A stretch of DNA of 57,122 nucleotides from Gemmatimonadaceae bacterium. Its GTDB lineage: Bacteria > Gemmatimonadota > Gemmatimonadetes > Gemmatimonadales > Gemmatimonadaceae. A program made the position numbers and the translations under genes. The stretch is from positions 1 to 57,122 of the forward strand of contig DASUHB010000004.1 of assembly GCA_036273715.1 (NCBI GenBank), read 5' to 3'. Shown here piece by piece: positions 47,271 through 57,016 of the stretch. The notes beneath the pieces were generated by a model. That model was not told the origin of the DNA. It saw only the letters and a program-made list of their open reading frames with translations, and did not search any database. Positions within the stretch are counted from its first letter, which is position 1. Each line of letters starts with the position of its first letter.

Positions 47271-48479
47271 ATGCCAACGCTCGCCGACATCCAGCGCGCC
47301 CGCGCGCTCATCGCTGCCACCGTCGTGCACACGCCGCTCGTACCCGCGCTCGCGCTCCGCGACCGCGTCCCTGCTCCGCTCTTTCTCAAGCTCGAAAACC
47401 TGCAGCGCACCGGATCGTTCAAGGATCGCGGTGCGTTGAACCGCCTCCTCGCGCTCACGACCGAGGAACGCGTGCGCGGCGTCGTCACCGCGAGCGCCGG
47501 CAACCACGCACAAGCCGTCGCCTACCACGGCGCGCGACTTGGTATTCCGGTGCAAGTCGTGATGCCCGAGCACACGCCGCTCATCAAGGTGTCGAACACT
47601 CGCCGGTTCGGTGCGGACGTGCGCTTTCATGGGGCGACGCTCGACGAGGCGATCACGGAAGCGAAGCGTCTCGAACGAGAGGAGTCGCGCGTCCTCGTGC
47701 ACGCCTTCGACGACGACCGCGTGATCGCCGGCCAAGGTACGATCGGCCTCGAGTTGCTCGAGCAGCACGCGAACCTCACCGCAGTGGTCGTGCCGATTGG
47801 CGGCGGCGGTCTCATCTCGGGCATTGCCATCGCGATCAAAGAGCAGCGTCCGTCAGTAAGGATCTTCGGCGTGGAAGCCGCCGCGGCGCCGTCCGCACTC
47901 GCGTCGCGCACCGCCGGGCACATCGTAAAGCTCGAGTCTGCGGACACGCTCGCAGACGGCATCGCGGTGAAGCGTGTGGGCGAGCGGCCGTTTCCACTCA
48001 TCGAGCGATACGTCGACGACATCGTGAGCGTAGGCGAGGACGAGATCGCGATGGCAATCCACCTGTTGCTCGAGCACGAGAAAGTGTTGGCCGAGGGCGC
48101 GGGTGCGGTCCCGCTCGCGGCGCTGGTTGCAGACAAGCTGCCGATCGCCAAGCACGATGTCGTCGCGATGGTACTCTCGGGCGGCAACATCGATGTCAAC
48201 ATGGTCGAGCGGATCATCGCCCGCGGCCTGGTCACTGACGGGCGGCTCGCGATGCTCGCCATCACGGTGCCGGATCGTCCAGGGAATCTCGCACGCGTGA
48301 CCACGCTGGTGGCGGCCGCGGGCGCCAACGTGCTCCAGCTCTCGCACGCGCGCGCCTTCGCCGACATCTCGGTGCGAGACGTGGAGATCGTGATGCAGCT
48401 CGAGACCCGCGGGCCGGAGCACGTGCGAGAGGTCGTTCGCGCGCTCGAACACCACGGCTTCGGCGTACGCCGGCAATGA
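47271..48479 (+). CDS. Threonine ammonia-lyase (deaminase) with C-terminal ACT domain
   Basis: 402 residues from ATG 47271 (MPTLADIQRARALI), the usual family start. PLP lysine K51 in RTGSFKDRGALN; glycine-rich phosphate loop PIGGGGLISG; SGGNIDVN near 300; an ACT domain (about 325-402, AITVPDRPGNLARVT). It converts threonine to 2-oxobutanoate and ammonia. A longer frame from ATG 47166 would add 35 residues of no family resemblance, but starts just downstream of the MerR-type promoter. Confidence 0.88.
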   Translation: MPTLADIQRARALIAATVVHTPLVPALALRDRVPAPLFLKLENLQRTGSFKDRGALNRLLALTTEERVRGVVTASAGNHAQAVAYHGARLGIPVQVVMPEHTPLIKVSNTRRFGADVRFHGATLDEAITEAKRLEREESRVLVHAFDDDRVIAGQGTIGLELLEQHANLTAVVVPIGGGGLISGIAIAIKEQRPSVRIFGVEAAAAPSALASRTAGHIVKLESADTLADGIAVKRVGERPFPLIERYVDDIVSVGEDEIAMAIHLLLEHEKVLAEGAGAVPLAALVADKLPIAKHDVVAMVLSGGNIDVNMVERIIARGLVTDGRLAMLAITVPDRPGNLARVTTLVAAAGANVLQLSHARAFADISVRDVEIVMQLETRGPEHVREVVRALEHHGFGVRRQ

Positions 48480-48551
48480 ACGGACTCAGGGAATCCATTC
48501 CACTCTCGACCACATCGACACAATCCAACTCACGAGTTCACGAGGAACACG

Positions 48552-48830
48552 ATGACACCCGACAACACGAACGATACGAGGTGCGCCAATACGCATGGCG
48601 CCGATCGCGTTAGCATCGCTGCTGGCGCTCGACCTGCGCATCCGAATCTGGATTGTTCGCTGAGTGTGAACGCGGTGCTCGCGCGCTATCCGTCCACGGG
48701 CCCGGTCTTCCATCGCTTTGGACTCGACACGTGCTGCGGCGGCAGGTTGAGCGTTGCCGATGCCGCACGCGCCGCCAACGTCGACGGGGAAACTCTGTGC
48801 GGCGCGCTCGAGGAGGTCATCGCCGCCTAA
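48552..48830 (+). CDS. DUF542 / ScdA-N domain protein
   Basis: 92 residues. The C-terminal ~55 residues (VNAVLARYPSTGPVFHRFGL, DTCCGGRLSVADAA) are the DUF542 domain found at the N-terminus of RIC/ScdA iron-sulfur-cluster repair proteins, with the conserved Cys-Cys pair. The haemerythrin domain of full RIC is absent, as in short stand-alone homologues. GAGGAACACG precedes the ATG. Its TAA stop is part of the only GCCTAAC heptamer between 45.3 and 53.5 kb. Confidence 0.8.
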   Translation: MTPDNTNDTRCANTHGADRVSIAAGARPAHPNLDCSLSVNAVLARYPSTGPVFHRFGLDTCCGGRLSVADAARAANVDGETLCGALEEVIAA

Positions 48831-49002
48831 CAGTCGTGGCAAACGCCGATGCGCTCGCCGCGGCCCGCGTGGACGTCGAGCTTAGACGTCGAGGAGCGAG
48901 CTGCGTGGGCCGGCGCGGCGGTGAGACATCCGTCACGCCGCCCGGCACCCGTCGGCGCGAACATTCATCGTGACGCCTTCCTCTTCTGCAATGCGAGGAG
49001 AC

Positions 49003-49416
49003 ATGGCACAGAGCGACCAGTTGCGCGAAAGTCCATTCTATGCGTGGCTCGACCGCGCCGAGATTGGACACCTCGTCCGGCGCGCGCAAGCGCTGACGCC
49101 GGGCGAGCGCTTGATCCTGATGAAAGGCTTGATCCCCAAGCTCGTGCGCGACATCGGCGATGCGAACGTGCACGCATTCCTCGACGAACTCACGACGAAC
49201 GTCGAGCGATTCGCAGAAGCGATGGCGCATCCCGGCGAGGGCGGCGCCACGCGGCAAACGCCGAGCGAGCGCCTCGGCGGACCCGTCCCAGGGCAGCGAG
49301 CGCACTGGCATCTGCCGGGCACGAGAAATCCCCGCCGGCCCGGCGGCCGTGCGCTCGAGCGCGAATGGGAAGCCGCAGCATGGGACGAGCTGCGCGGCGA
49401 GCAGTCCGCGCCGTAA
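49003..49416 (+). CDS. Hypothetical protein between DUF542 and AhpD-like genes
   Basis: 137 residues from ATG 49003 (AGGAG lies 3 bases before it). The first ~80 residues are helical and well ordered (SPFYAWLDRAEIGHLVRRAQ, LTPGERLILMKGLIPKLV). The remainder is proline/arginine-rich. No family recognised. Same strand and spacing as its neighbours, so probably one operon with 48552 and 49451. An alternative start at 48970 is less likely. Confidence 0.6.
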   Translation: MAQSDQLRESPFYAWLDRAEIGHLVRRAQALTPGERLILMKGLIPKLVRDIGDANVHAFLDELTTNVERFAEAMAHPGEGGATRQTPSERLGGPVPGQRAHWHLPGTRNPRRPGGRALEREWEAAAWDELRGEQSAP

Positions 49417-49450
49417 GTCGGACTTGAGAGTCGTACTGCGAGGAACACCA

Positions 49451-49942
49451 ATGACACGTCGAGTCGACTATTCGCACATCGCGCCCGGCGCGGTGCATGC
49501 GATGAAGGCATTGCAACAGTACACGCAAAGCTCAGGGCTCGAGCATTCGCTCCTCGAGCTGGTGAAGCTCCGCGCTTCGCAACTCAACGGCTGCGCGTAC
49601 TGCCTCGACATGCACTCCAAGGATGCGCGCGTCGCGGGCGAGACGGAGCAACGCATTTATGTGCTGAGTGCGTGGCGCGACGCACCGTTCTACACGCCCC
49701 GCGAGCGTGCGGCGCTCGCGTGGACGGAAGCCGTGACGCTCATCCCCGGCGGCGTCTCCGACGAGCTGTTTGCGAGCGCGCGCGAGCATTTCGACGAGAA
49801 GGAACTGGTCGACCTCACGCTGGCGATCATTACGATCAACGGTTGGAACCGCCTCTCAATCAGTTTCGGCACGGAGGTAGGCAGCTACCAGCCGCGCCAG
49901 GCGCACACTCTCGCGGGAGCGAGCGCTTCGGAACATCGCTGA
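49451..49942 (+). CDS. AhpD-like carboxymuconolactone decarboxylase family protein
   Basis: 163 residues with the AhpD active site Cys48-x2-Cys51 and His55 (NGCAYCLDMHSKDAR), typical of peroxidase-type members rather than true decarboxylases. It would reduce peroxides with a thiol or lipoyl partner. GAGGAACACCA before the ATG, almost the same ribosome-binding site as for the DUF542 gene, supports joint expression under oxidative or nitrosative stress (inference). Confidence 0.85.
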   Translation: MTRRVDYSHIAPGAVHAMKALQQYTQSSGLEHSLLELVKLRASQLNGCAYCLDMHSKDARVAGETEQRIYVLSAWRDAPFYTPRERAALAWTEAVTLIPGGVSDELFASAREHFDEKELVDLTLAIITINGWNRLSISFGTEVGSYQPRQAHTLAGASASEHR

Positions 49943-50066
49943 ACATCACTGAGCCTGCCAACGTTCGAGACCGCCGGACTGTCTCACTGACCGGTGATGT
50001 CGGCCGACGCGCTGGTCGATCCGGTACCCCGCAGCCTTCAACGCCGCTCCCTCAACCCATTCGGCA

Positions 50067-52583
50067 ATGCATTCCGCCATTCGCCGTCTCGAGCTCCCGT
50101 TCCGCACGCTGTTCAAAACGCCGTTCGTGACGATCGTCGCCATCCTGTCGCTCGGGCTGGGGATCGGCGCGAACGCCGGGATCTACTCGCTGTTCAACGA
50201 GATCCTGCTCGCGCCGCTACCGGTTGCCCACCCCGATCGCCTGGTCAACTTCGCCAGTCCGGGCCCGCAAGTGACGTATTACAACTGCGGCGCGGCCGGC
50301 GACTGCGACGAGGCCTACGACTACCCGATGTTCCGCGACCTGGAGCTGGCGGCGCCGAAGACGGCGTTCAGCGGGATCGCCGGGCACATGCCGTTCAACG
50401 TCAGCCTCGCCATGCCCGGGCAGACTCCGATCACCGGCGATGGGGTTTTGGTATCGGGATCCTACTTCCCGGTGCTCGGCATTCAGCCGGCGCTCGGACG
50501 CCTGCTCGACCGGACGGTCGATCAGCCGATCGAGGGGAATTACGTGACCGTACTGAGCTACGCGTTCTGGCAAAACGCCCTCGGGGGGAACCCGGCGGTG
50601 CTCGGTAAACAGATCACGGTGAATGGGCAGTCGCTGACGATCATCGGTGTTGCACCGCGAGGGTTCAGCGGCACGACCCTGGGCGTGCGGCCGGACGTGT
50701 TCGTCCCGATCAGCATGGCCGGCCTCATGATCGACGGATGGAAGGGCGTCGAAACCGACCGCGACGAGCACTTCGTGTACATCTTCGGCCGCCTCGCGCC
50801 GGGCGCTACGACGGAGCAAGCTGCGGCGTCGCTGAACCCCACCTATCACGCGATCATCAACGACGTCGAGGCGCCGCGGATCAAAGGCCTGGGCGGCCAG
50901 ACCGCGGCGCGATTCCGCGCCCAGCTCATCACGCTCAGCGACGGGCGCAGAGGCCAGAGCTCGGCCATCACGGCGTCACGGCTGCCGCTCACACTGCTCT
51001 TCGCCGTCACCGGCATCGTGCTGCTCATCGCCTGCGCCAACATTGCCAATCTGCTGCTGGCGCGCGCTGCGAACCGCACCACGGAGATGGCGGTGCGGCT
51101 CTCGCTCGGCGCCACGCGGTGGCAGCTCATCACGCAGGTCCTCACCGAGTCACTGCTGCTCGCCGTGCTTGGCGGCATCGTGAGCATCGTCATCGCATAC
51201 TGGACGCTGGACGGAATCACCGCACTGTTGTCGACCGAGGCCGCCCGGGCGTACGACTTTCATCTGAGCACGCAGGTCTTCGCGTTCACCGCAGTCGTCT
51301 CGCTGGCGACCGGAGTGCTCTTCGGGCTCGCGCCCGCGCTCTCGAGCACGCGGCCCGACCTGGTGACGGCGCTGCGCAATAACTCCGGCAAGCTCGCCGG
51401 CGATCGCGGCGCGGAACGCTTCCGCACGTCGCTGGTCACCGTTCAGATCGCGCTCTCGATGGCGCTCCTGATCGGGGCGGGACTCTTCATCGAGAGCCTC
51501 CGGAACATCAGCCGCGTCGATCTCGGGATCGACATCGAGCACGTCGTGCAGTTCGGCGTCTCGCCGGCGCGCAGCGGTTACGACAGCGCTCGCACCATGG
51601 CGCTGTACGACCGTGTCGAGCAAACGCTCGCGGCGCTTCCCGGCGTGCGAGGCGTTACGTCGTCCACCGTTCCGCTGCTCGGAGGCAACAACCGGAGCCG
51701 GTATGTGTCGGTCGAAGGATTCAGGAAAGTGGCCGACACCGACGACATCTCGCGCTACAGCAACGTGGGGCCGAACTACTTCCACGTGCTCGGCGTGCCG
51801 CTCCTCGCGGGGCGCGACTTCACCGCGGCGGACAAGGCGGGCGCCACGAGAGTGGCCATCGTGAACGAGGCGTTCGCGAAGAAGTTCAATCTCGGCCGCA
51901 ATGCGGTGGGCAAGCATATGTCCGTGTATAATGATTCTTTAAACATCGAGATCGTGGGGTTGGCAAAAAATTCGAAATATTCGCAGGTGAAGGACAATAT
52001 TCCGCCCGTCTACTTCCTTCCGTTGGCGCAGTCGGAGCTTCAGGGCGAAAACACGTTCTACGTGCGTACGGGCTTGCGGACGGACCAGAGCATTCGCGCC
52101 ATCCGATCGGCGATGCAGACGATCGACCCGAATCTGCCGCTCGAATCGCTCGAATCGCTGTCGCAGCAGGTGCGCGAGAACGTCTATCTCGACCGCATGA
52201 TCAGCACCTTGACGGTGGCGTTCGCGCTCCTCGCGACGCTGCTGGCGGCGATCGGCCTGTATGGCGTCCTGGCGTACTCGGTCGCGCAGCGCACGCGTGA
52301 GATCGGCGTGCGCATGGCACTGGGCGCGAACGCGGGTTCCGTACGCGGGCTCGTGTTGCGCCAGGTGGGCGTGCTGACATTCATTGGCGGGGCCATCGGG
52401 ATCGCCGTCGCGCTGGCGCTGGGCCGGGCCGCCCGGTCGCTCCTGTACGAGCTCCAGGGATACGATCCGGTGGTAATCGCGGCGGCGGCGGGCGTGCTGG
52501 CGATGGTCGCATTCGCGGCGGGCTTCCTTCCGGCGCTCAGAGCCTCGCGGGTCGATCCGATGCAGGCACTGAGATACGAGTAG
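50067..52583 (+). CDS. ADOP-type ABC transporter permease (FtsX/MacB-like), 3
   Basis: 838 residues. It lacks the cytoplasmic prefix domain of the other two: the first transmembrane helix comes after about 20 residues (FVTIVAILSLGLGIGANAGIY). Two MacB-type periplasmic domains and the closing block VLAYSVAQRTREIGVRMALG ending SRVDPMQALRYE are present. No padR and no ATPase gene beside it. It also contains no GTTAGGC heptamer, unlike permease 1, which suggests separate origin. Confidence 0.88.
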   Translation: MHSAIRRLELPFRTLFKTPFVTIVAILSLGLGIGANAGIYSLFNEILLAPLPVAHPDRLVNFASPGPQVTYYNCGAAGDCDEAYDYPMFRDLELAAPKTAFSGIAGHMPFNVSLAMPGQTPITGDGVLVSGSYFPVLGIQPALGRLLDRTVDQPIEGNYVTVLSYAFWQNALGGNPAVLGKQITVNGQSLTIIGVAPRGFSGTTLGVRPDVFVPISMAGLMIDGWKGVETDRDEHFVYIFGRLAPGATTEQAAASLNPTYHAIINDVEAPRIKGLGGQTAARFRAQLITLSDGRRGQSSAITASRLPLTLLFAVTGIVLLIACANIANLLLARAANRTTEMAVRLSLGATRWQLITQVLTESLLLAVLGGIVSIVIAYWTLDGITALLSTEAARAYDFHLSTQVFAFTAVVSLATGVLFGLAPALSSTRPDLVTALRNNSGKLAGDRGAERFRTSLVTVQIALSMALLIGAGLFIESLRNISRVDLGIDIEHVVQFGVSPARSGYDSARTMALYDRVEQTLAALPGVRGVTSSTVPLLGGNNRSRYVSVEGFRKVADTDDISRYSNVGPNYFHVLGVPLLAGRDFTAADKAGATRVAIVNEAFAKKFNLGRNAVGKHMSVYNDSLNIEIVGLAKNSKYSQVKDNIPPVYFLPLAQSELQGENTFYVRTGLRTDQSIRAIRSAMQTIDPNLPLESLESLSQQVRENVYLDRMISTLTVAFALLATLLAAIGLYGVLAYSVAQRTREIGVRMALGANAGSVRGLVLRQVGVLTFIGGAIGIAVALALGRAARSLLYELQGYDPVVIAAAAGVLAMVAFAAGFLPALRASRVDPMQALRYE

Positions 52584-52652
52584 CCGGAAGGCAGCGTCAT
52601 GCATGATTCCTACGGCAGTCCAGCCTTCGTTGCGGTCACCATTGTGCGCCGC

Positions 52653-52682
52653 AAAAAACGGCCTGCCGCGCTCGGCAGACCG
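52653..52682 (-). terminator. Rho-independent terminator after tRNA-Gly
   Basis: On the minus strand a GC-rich stem with arms around CTGCCG and CGGCAG (with one bulged base each side, closed by CGG/CCG), loop of 4, directly followed by six T residues. It lies 31 bases past the tRNA 3' end. Confidence 0.85.
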
Positions 52683-52712
52683 TCTATTAAGCCGCCACTT
52701 CCAGAGTTAAAG

Positions 52713-52785
<73 letters not shown>

Positions 52786-52994
52786 GTACTGCCCTGCTCC
52801 GCAACAACGTAGCTCCCGCCTGAGTCTCACTCAAGTCCGAAAAGAGCCAGCTGCAACGTTCATCAGTTTGTTGCCGGCGCCCACCTGCAACCGCGTGAAC
52901 ATTACGGCAAGATTACAACGCCGCGCCCTCTCATCGCGTAGCAGCCTCGTACGCCCCCGAATCGCTTCACCCGTCCAACAAAGGAATTCGCTGC

Positions 52995-55328
52995 ATGCAT
53001 AAGATCGTCGCCGCCCTCTTCGCGCTCGCGACGCCGGCCATCCTGCAGGCCCAAGTGTCCGTCCACGGAACCGTGGTCGACAATCAAAGTGGTGCACCCA
53101 TCCCCGGCGCTACAGTCACCGCACCCGACACGACCGTCCGCACGATGACCGACGAGCACGGCGCCTTCAGGCTTTCCTCGACCAGCGCGCTGGACCACAT
53201 CATCGTCTCGTCGGTCGGCTATGTGACCAAGGACGTCCCGGTCACGAATCCATCGGTGGCCATTCGCATCCGTTTATCGGTCGCGCCGGTCAAGCTCGCT
53301 GGCGTCCAGGTGGTGGCCAACAGCCCATCGCCATCGACGGCCGTCCTCACGGAGCACGACCTCGATCGATCGAGCGGCTTGAGCCTGCAAAGCTCGATCA
53401 ACACAGTGCCGGGTGTGTTCATGCAGACGCGCACGCCGTGGGGCGGCGCGCGGATCACCCTCCGCGGCTACTACCCGAGCACGAGCGGCAACAGCCCCAA
53501 CTCCAACGGGCTCGGCTACCAGGTGTTCTTGAACGACATCCCCATCACCGACGCCACCGGCGCCACGGTCCTCGACGACATCGACTACTCGACGTTAGGC
53601 AGTGTGACGGTGGTCAAGGGGCCGGCGTCGAGCCTCTACAACAGCTACATCGGCGGCACCGTGCTGCTCAACACGGCCCGGCCGGCGCCAAACGCAACGA
53701 GCGCCGGCCAGCAGGTGGTGACCGGCACCGACGGGCTCGTGCGCACCAACACGTCGTTCGAAACGGCCAACGACAACGGCGACCTGTCGCTCAACTACGG
53801 GCACCAGACGTACGACTCGTTCCGCCCGCACAGCGGCTCCACGAAGAATTACTTCCGCGCCGCCGGCGACATGGTCGTGAGCAATGCGCAAACGGTGTCG
53901 GCGTACGTCTCCTACAATCGCTCGTTCGAGGAGCTCGCCGGCGAGATCGACAGCACGCCGTTCTACGGTCGAGTGCCGGAGAGCAACGCCGCCTACCTGG
54001 CGAACAATTCGCACATCCGTGTCAACAGCTTCATCAGCGGACTCACGGACCAGATCAGGTTCAGCGACCACTTCAACAACCAGACGACGGTGTTCGGCGT
54101 CGGCCGGCAGTCGGGCCAGCCGTTCGCGCACGGATTCACGGATGTCAACCAGTACAACTTCGGCGCGCGCACGCAATTCGGCTTCACCGGCCAGTTAGGC
54201 GCGAGCACAGGCGTGGGCGGCACGCTGGGCGCCTCGGTGCAGCAGTCGAACCTCACGACGAACGGCGTGTTCATCGTGCCGGCGCCGCCCTTCCCCGAGC
54301 GCCCAACGGATCAGGAGAACGGCGCGACCGCGTCCTCGCTGTTCACGGAGTGGAGCTTTCTCTTTCCGGAGTCGTTCACCGTTACCGCCGGCGCCAGCCT
54401 GAACAAGAACCAGTTCAACATCCGGAACCTGCTCGACTCGGGCACGCTGTTCGACACCACGCAGGTGTCGTCGGAGACGTTCGGATGGGAGTTCGATCCG
54501 CGGATCGCGGTGAGCAAGGAAATCCACGGAAACGCGCTCCTGTACGCGAGCGTGAGCGCCGGCTATGCGCCGCCGCTCTTGAGCAACGTGGTGGCGAGCG
54601 ACGGCACCGTGGACCTCGATCTCGAGCCCGAACGCGCCGTGCAATACGAGGTGGGCGCGCAGGGCACGTTTCTGCGCCAGCGCCTAACGGGACAGCTTTC
54701 GGTGTTCGACATCGAGAACACGAACAAGCTGGTGTCCGAAACGGCGAACTCCGTGACGTTCACCACCAACGCCGGCCACCAGCGCAACCGCGGTGTCGAG
54801 CTGTCGCTGAGCTACCTCGCCGTGAGCGACACGACGCGTCCCATTTCCAGCGTGCGGCCCTGGGCGTCGTACGCCTTCACCGACGCCAAGTTCACCGACT
54901 TCAAGAGCGACAACAACGCCAACGCGCAGACGGTCGACTTCTCAGGCAACAATGTGCCGCGCGTTCCGCGCAACATGTTCAACGCGGGTTTCGACCTGGG
55001 AAGCAACGTCGGCGTCTACCTCAACGGCACGTACCAGTATGTGTCCAAGGTGCCGGTGACGTTCGACAATTCGACATGGGTTCGTTCGTACGACCTGCTC
55101 GGTCTCAAGCTCGGCTACAAGAAGACGGTGAACACGCACTGGCTGCTCGACCTGGCCGTCGGTGGTGACAACCTCACCGGGAGCACCTACTATAGCTTCC
55201 TCTTCGTGGGCGCCAACTACGCCGCGCTCGCGCAGGCGCAGGACGGCGGCCGCGGCGACGGGTACATCATTCCCGCGCCGTACAAGGCGCAGCTCTACAG
55301 CACCATCAGCCTCAAGTATCTGTTCTGA
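52995..55328 (+). CDS. TonB-dependent outer-membrane receptor
   Basis: 777 residues. Signal peptide about 1-20 (MHKIVAALFALATPAILQAQ), a carboxypeptidase-regulatory-like beta-sandwich (22-105, HGTVVDNQSGAPIPGATV), plug (125-235, with SINTVPGVF and GGARITLRGYYPS), and a beta-barrel ending in ...STISLKYLF with the aromatic C-terminal residue needed for outer-membrane insertion. It takes up a large ligand such as a siderophore or polymer fragment with TonB energy; the ligand cannot be inferred. The upstream 200 bp contains no recognised regulator box. Confidence 0.9.
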   Translation: MHKIVAALFALATPAILQAQVSVHGTVVDNQSGAPIPGATVTAPDTTVRTMTDEHGAFRLSSTSALDHIIVSSVGYVTKDVPVTNPSVAIRIRLSVAPVKLAGVQVVANSPSPSTAVLTEHDLDRSSGLSLQSSINTVPGVFMQTRTPWGGARITLRGYYPSTSGNSPNSNGLGYQVFLNDIPITDATGATVLDDIDYSTLGSVTVVKGPASSLYNSYIGGTVLLNTARPAPNATSAGQQVVTGTDGLVRTNTSFETANDNGDLSLNYGHQTYDSFRPHSGSTKNYFRAAGDMVVSNAQTVSAYVSYNRSFEELAGEIDSTPFYGRVPESNAAYLANNSHIRVNSFISGLTDQIRFSDHFNNQTTVFGVGRQSGQPFAHGFTDVNQYNFGARTQFGFTGQLGASTGVGGTLGASVQQSNLTTNGVFIVPAPPFPERPTDQENGATASSLFTEWSFLFPESFTVTAGASLNKNQFNIRNLLDSGTLFDTTQVSSETFGWEFDPRIAVSKEIHGNALLYASVSAGYAPPLLSNVVASDGTVDLDLEPERAVQYEVGAQGTFLRQRLTGQLSVFDIENTNKLVSETANSVTFTTNAGHQRNRGVELSLSYLAVSDTTRPISSVRPWASYAFTDAKFTDFKSDNNANAQTVDFSGNNVPRVPRNMFNAGFDLGSNVGVYLNGTYQYVSKVPVTFDNSTWVRSYDLLGLKLGYKKTVNTHWLLDLAVGGDNLTGSTYYSFLFVGANYAALAQAQDGGRGDGYIIPAPYKAQLYSTISLKYLF

Positions 55329-55503
55329 TCGAGCGGCCGCGCGCACGGGCTCGCACGACCTGCCGGCGCGCGGCGGCCAGCACGCCGAGCTCTGCCGCAT
55401 CCAGACGGTATCGTTAGTCATATGGGATGAGGCCGGTGACGTCCGATCCGCCCATCCGTCTCCCCGGAGCGCACCACGCAATGGAATTTTCCGGAGGAGG
55501 ACG

Positions 55504-56028
55504 ATGCGATCTCGGTATGTCTGGGTATTGGCCGCGCTGGTCGCCGCATGCAGCAGCGCGACCGGGTCGAACGGCACGAGCGGCGGCGGGGCCGGCTCCT
55601 ACGATGTGTTCTTTCAGCCGACGATGACCGCGGCGAGCATCAACGGATCGGCGACCCTGCCGCAGACGCTGGGCACGATCTCGTTAGGCACGCCGGCCGG
55701 CGACGGCTCGTTCAGCGGGTCCTTCTCCATCAACGACAACGGCGGCTCGGGCACGGTCGCGGGCACGATGACGACGGGCGGCTCGGTCACGATCACACAC
55801 TTCGGCGACCCGAATCTCACGCCGCTCGAGGCGGTGGCGTTTCTCGAGACCGCAATGCCCTCGTGCGACTTCACGCAGGCGGCGTCGGGGGCGATGGGCG
55901 GCGTGGTGCAGAACGGCGACATCGCCCTGAGCGGCGTGCTCACGCTGCCGTGCTCGTGGACCGACGGCGACAGCACCGTCGTCGTGCCCACCGTGGTGAC
56001 GGTGCAGGTGTCCGGCAGCCAGGACTGA
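55504..56028 (+). CDS. Small lipoprotein of unknown function
   Basis: 174 residues. Lipobox LVAAC at 12-16 with Cys16 the lipid-modified residue. The mature part is rich in Gly, Ser and Thr with alternating hydrophobic residues, suggesting a beta-rich fold (GTISLGTPAGDGSFSGSFSI, SGTVAGTMTTGGSVTIT). Two later cysteines (in MPSCDF and LPCSW) may form a disulfide. No family recognised. Confidence 0.7.
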   Translation: MRSRYVWVLAALVAACSSATGSNGTSGGGAGSYDVFFQPTMTAASINGSATLPQTLGTISLGTPAGDGSFSGSFSINDNGGSGTVAGTMTTGGSVTITHFGDPNLTPLEAVAFLETAMPSCDFTQAASGAMGGVVQNGDIALSGVLTLPCSWTDGDSTVVVPTVVTVQVSGSQD

Positions 56029-56056
56029 CGTCCGACAACCGCCTAACGCCCGACGC

Positions 56057-56587
56057 TCAGCGTGTGGAGTCGGGTCGCGCCGAGAGGCGCTGGCGAATCA
56101 TCTCCTGGAGCTGCGGCGCGTATTTTTCGCCGAGTGCGCGGCCGACTTCCGCGCCGCGCCGCATGAGCTCCGGCTGTGCGATCGCCATCTTCTGCCCGAG
56201 CGGCGTCGCATAGAATCCGATGAGTGTGCGCAGCTCGTCGTCAGTGAATTCCTGCGCATACACCCGCATCATCGGCGGGCCGAACTGGCTCCACGTCAGG
56301 TATTTGGCCGCCCACTCGTCGAACACGTCGCGGTACATGGCGAGCGCCGGCTGCTGCCGGATCATCGCATCGAAGCTGTTCTTCATCGCCGCGTGGATCA
56401 GCGTGTCGGCGTGCATCTCGCGCATCAGGGTGTCGGCGAGCGCCAGGCGGGCGGCCGGCGGCTCGACGGTATCGTTAGGCAGGGGCGCCGCGGTATCGCG
56501 GGCGCCGGCGGCGCCGGTCTGGCCGGCGAGCGCAGCGGGGGCGGCCGCCAGCGCGACGGCGAGCGCTGCGTGCATGCCGAATCTCAT
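56057..56587 (-). CDS. DUF2059 exported protein
   Basis: 176 residues from ATG 56587. Signal peptide about 1-22 (MRFGMHAALAVALAAAPAALA-GQ). The DUF2059 domain lies at about 90-150: YAQEFTDDELRTLIGFYATP and GQKMAIAQPELM match its pattern. A periplasmic helical protein of unknown role. Convergent with the lipoprotein gene, with a GCCTAAC heptamer in the 28-bp gap. Confidence 0.82.
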   Translation of the reverse strand: MRFGMHAALAVALAAAPAALAGQTGAAGARDTAAPLPNDTVEPPAARLALADTLMREMHADTLIHAAMKNSFDAMIRQQPALAMYRDVFDEWAAKYLTWSQFGPPMMRVYAQEFTDDELRTLIGFYATPLGQKMAIAQPELMRRGAEVGRALGEKYAPQLQEMIRQRLSARPDSTR

Positions 56588-56718
56588 GGGGGTCGGGGGT
56601 AGCGCGCGACACGCGACGAGGTGGCAGTCACCATCCCGGGCATCGCGACGTCGGAGAGACGGAGGCGCGCGGCCTGGGCGGCCGCAGCGTGTTCGGGTGA
56701 TGGTTGGCCTAACGAAGA

Positions 56719-56745
56719 GAGCCAGCGCTCGGGATTGAACCGAGG
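56719..56745 (-). other. tRNA T-arm-like remnant
   Basis: On the minus strand the sequence CTCGG-TTCAATC-CCGAG forms a perfect T-arm with the invariant TTC, followed by CGCTGGC, which resembles an acceptor 3' half. I could not find a matching 5' acceptor, D-arm or anticodon arm in the 80 bases before it, so it does not make a whole tRNA. It may be the tail left by integration of an element at a tRNA gene. Confidence 0.35.
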
Positions 56746-56854
56746 ACCGCGCGACTCCGTACGAACGCCAGATGACAATTAGCCGCCGATTGGCGCAACG
56801 TATGGTCGTTTTTCTATTGCGCAAGCCCCCCTCTCGACCCGAAACCGACCCAAA

Positions 56855-57016
56855 ATGCGTAACGAAAACGGAACCGTGCTCGCTCACGGTCCGGCAGGCG
56901 CTCACCATCGCCCGGTGGGCACTGTGAACTGGCGCGCCCAATCGCTCATCGACGCTCTAACCGTGCAACTCGCCAGTGCCCCAACCCCCGAGGAATCGCA
57001 ATGCCCGACCTCATGA
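56855..57016 (+). CDS. Small hypothetical gene (53 codons)
   Basis: 53 residues, starting MRNENGTVLAHGP and ending in SQCPTS. No family recognised, no signal peptide. Its stop overlaps the next start (ATGA at 57013-57016), which supports translation. The region just upstream (56780-56855) is clearly less GC-rich than the rest of the window. A mobile-element or phage gene is possible. Confidence 0.4.
   Translation: MRNENGTVLAHGPAGAHHRPVGTVNWRAQSLIDALTVQLASAPTPEESQCPTS

Noticed and set aside
56716-56800. Complete second tRNA
   Set aside because: Only a T-arm and a possible 3' acceptor half fit; no anticodon arm or 5' acceptor partner was found. A tmRNA 3' end was also considered but the acceptor sequence does not fit.
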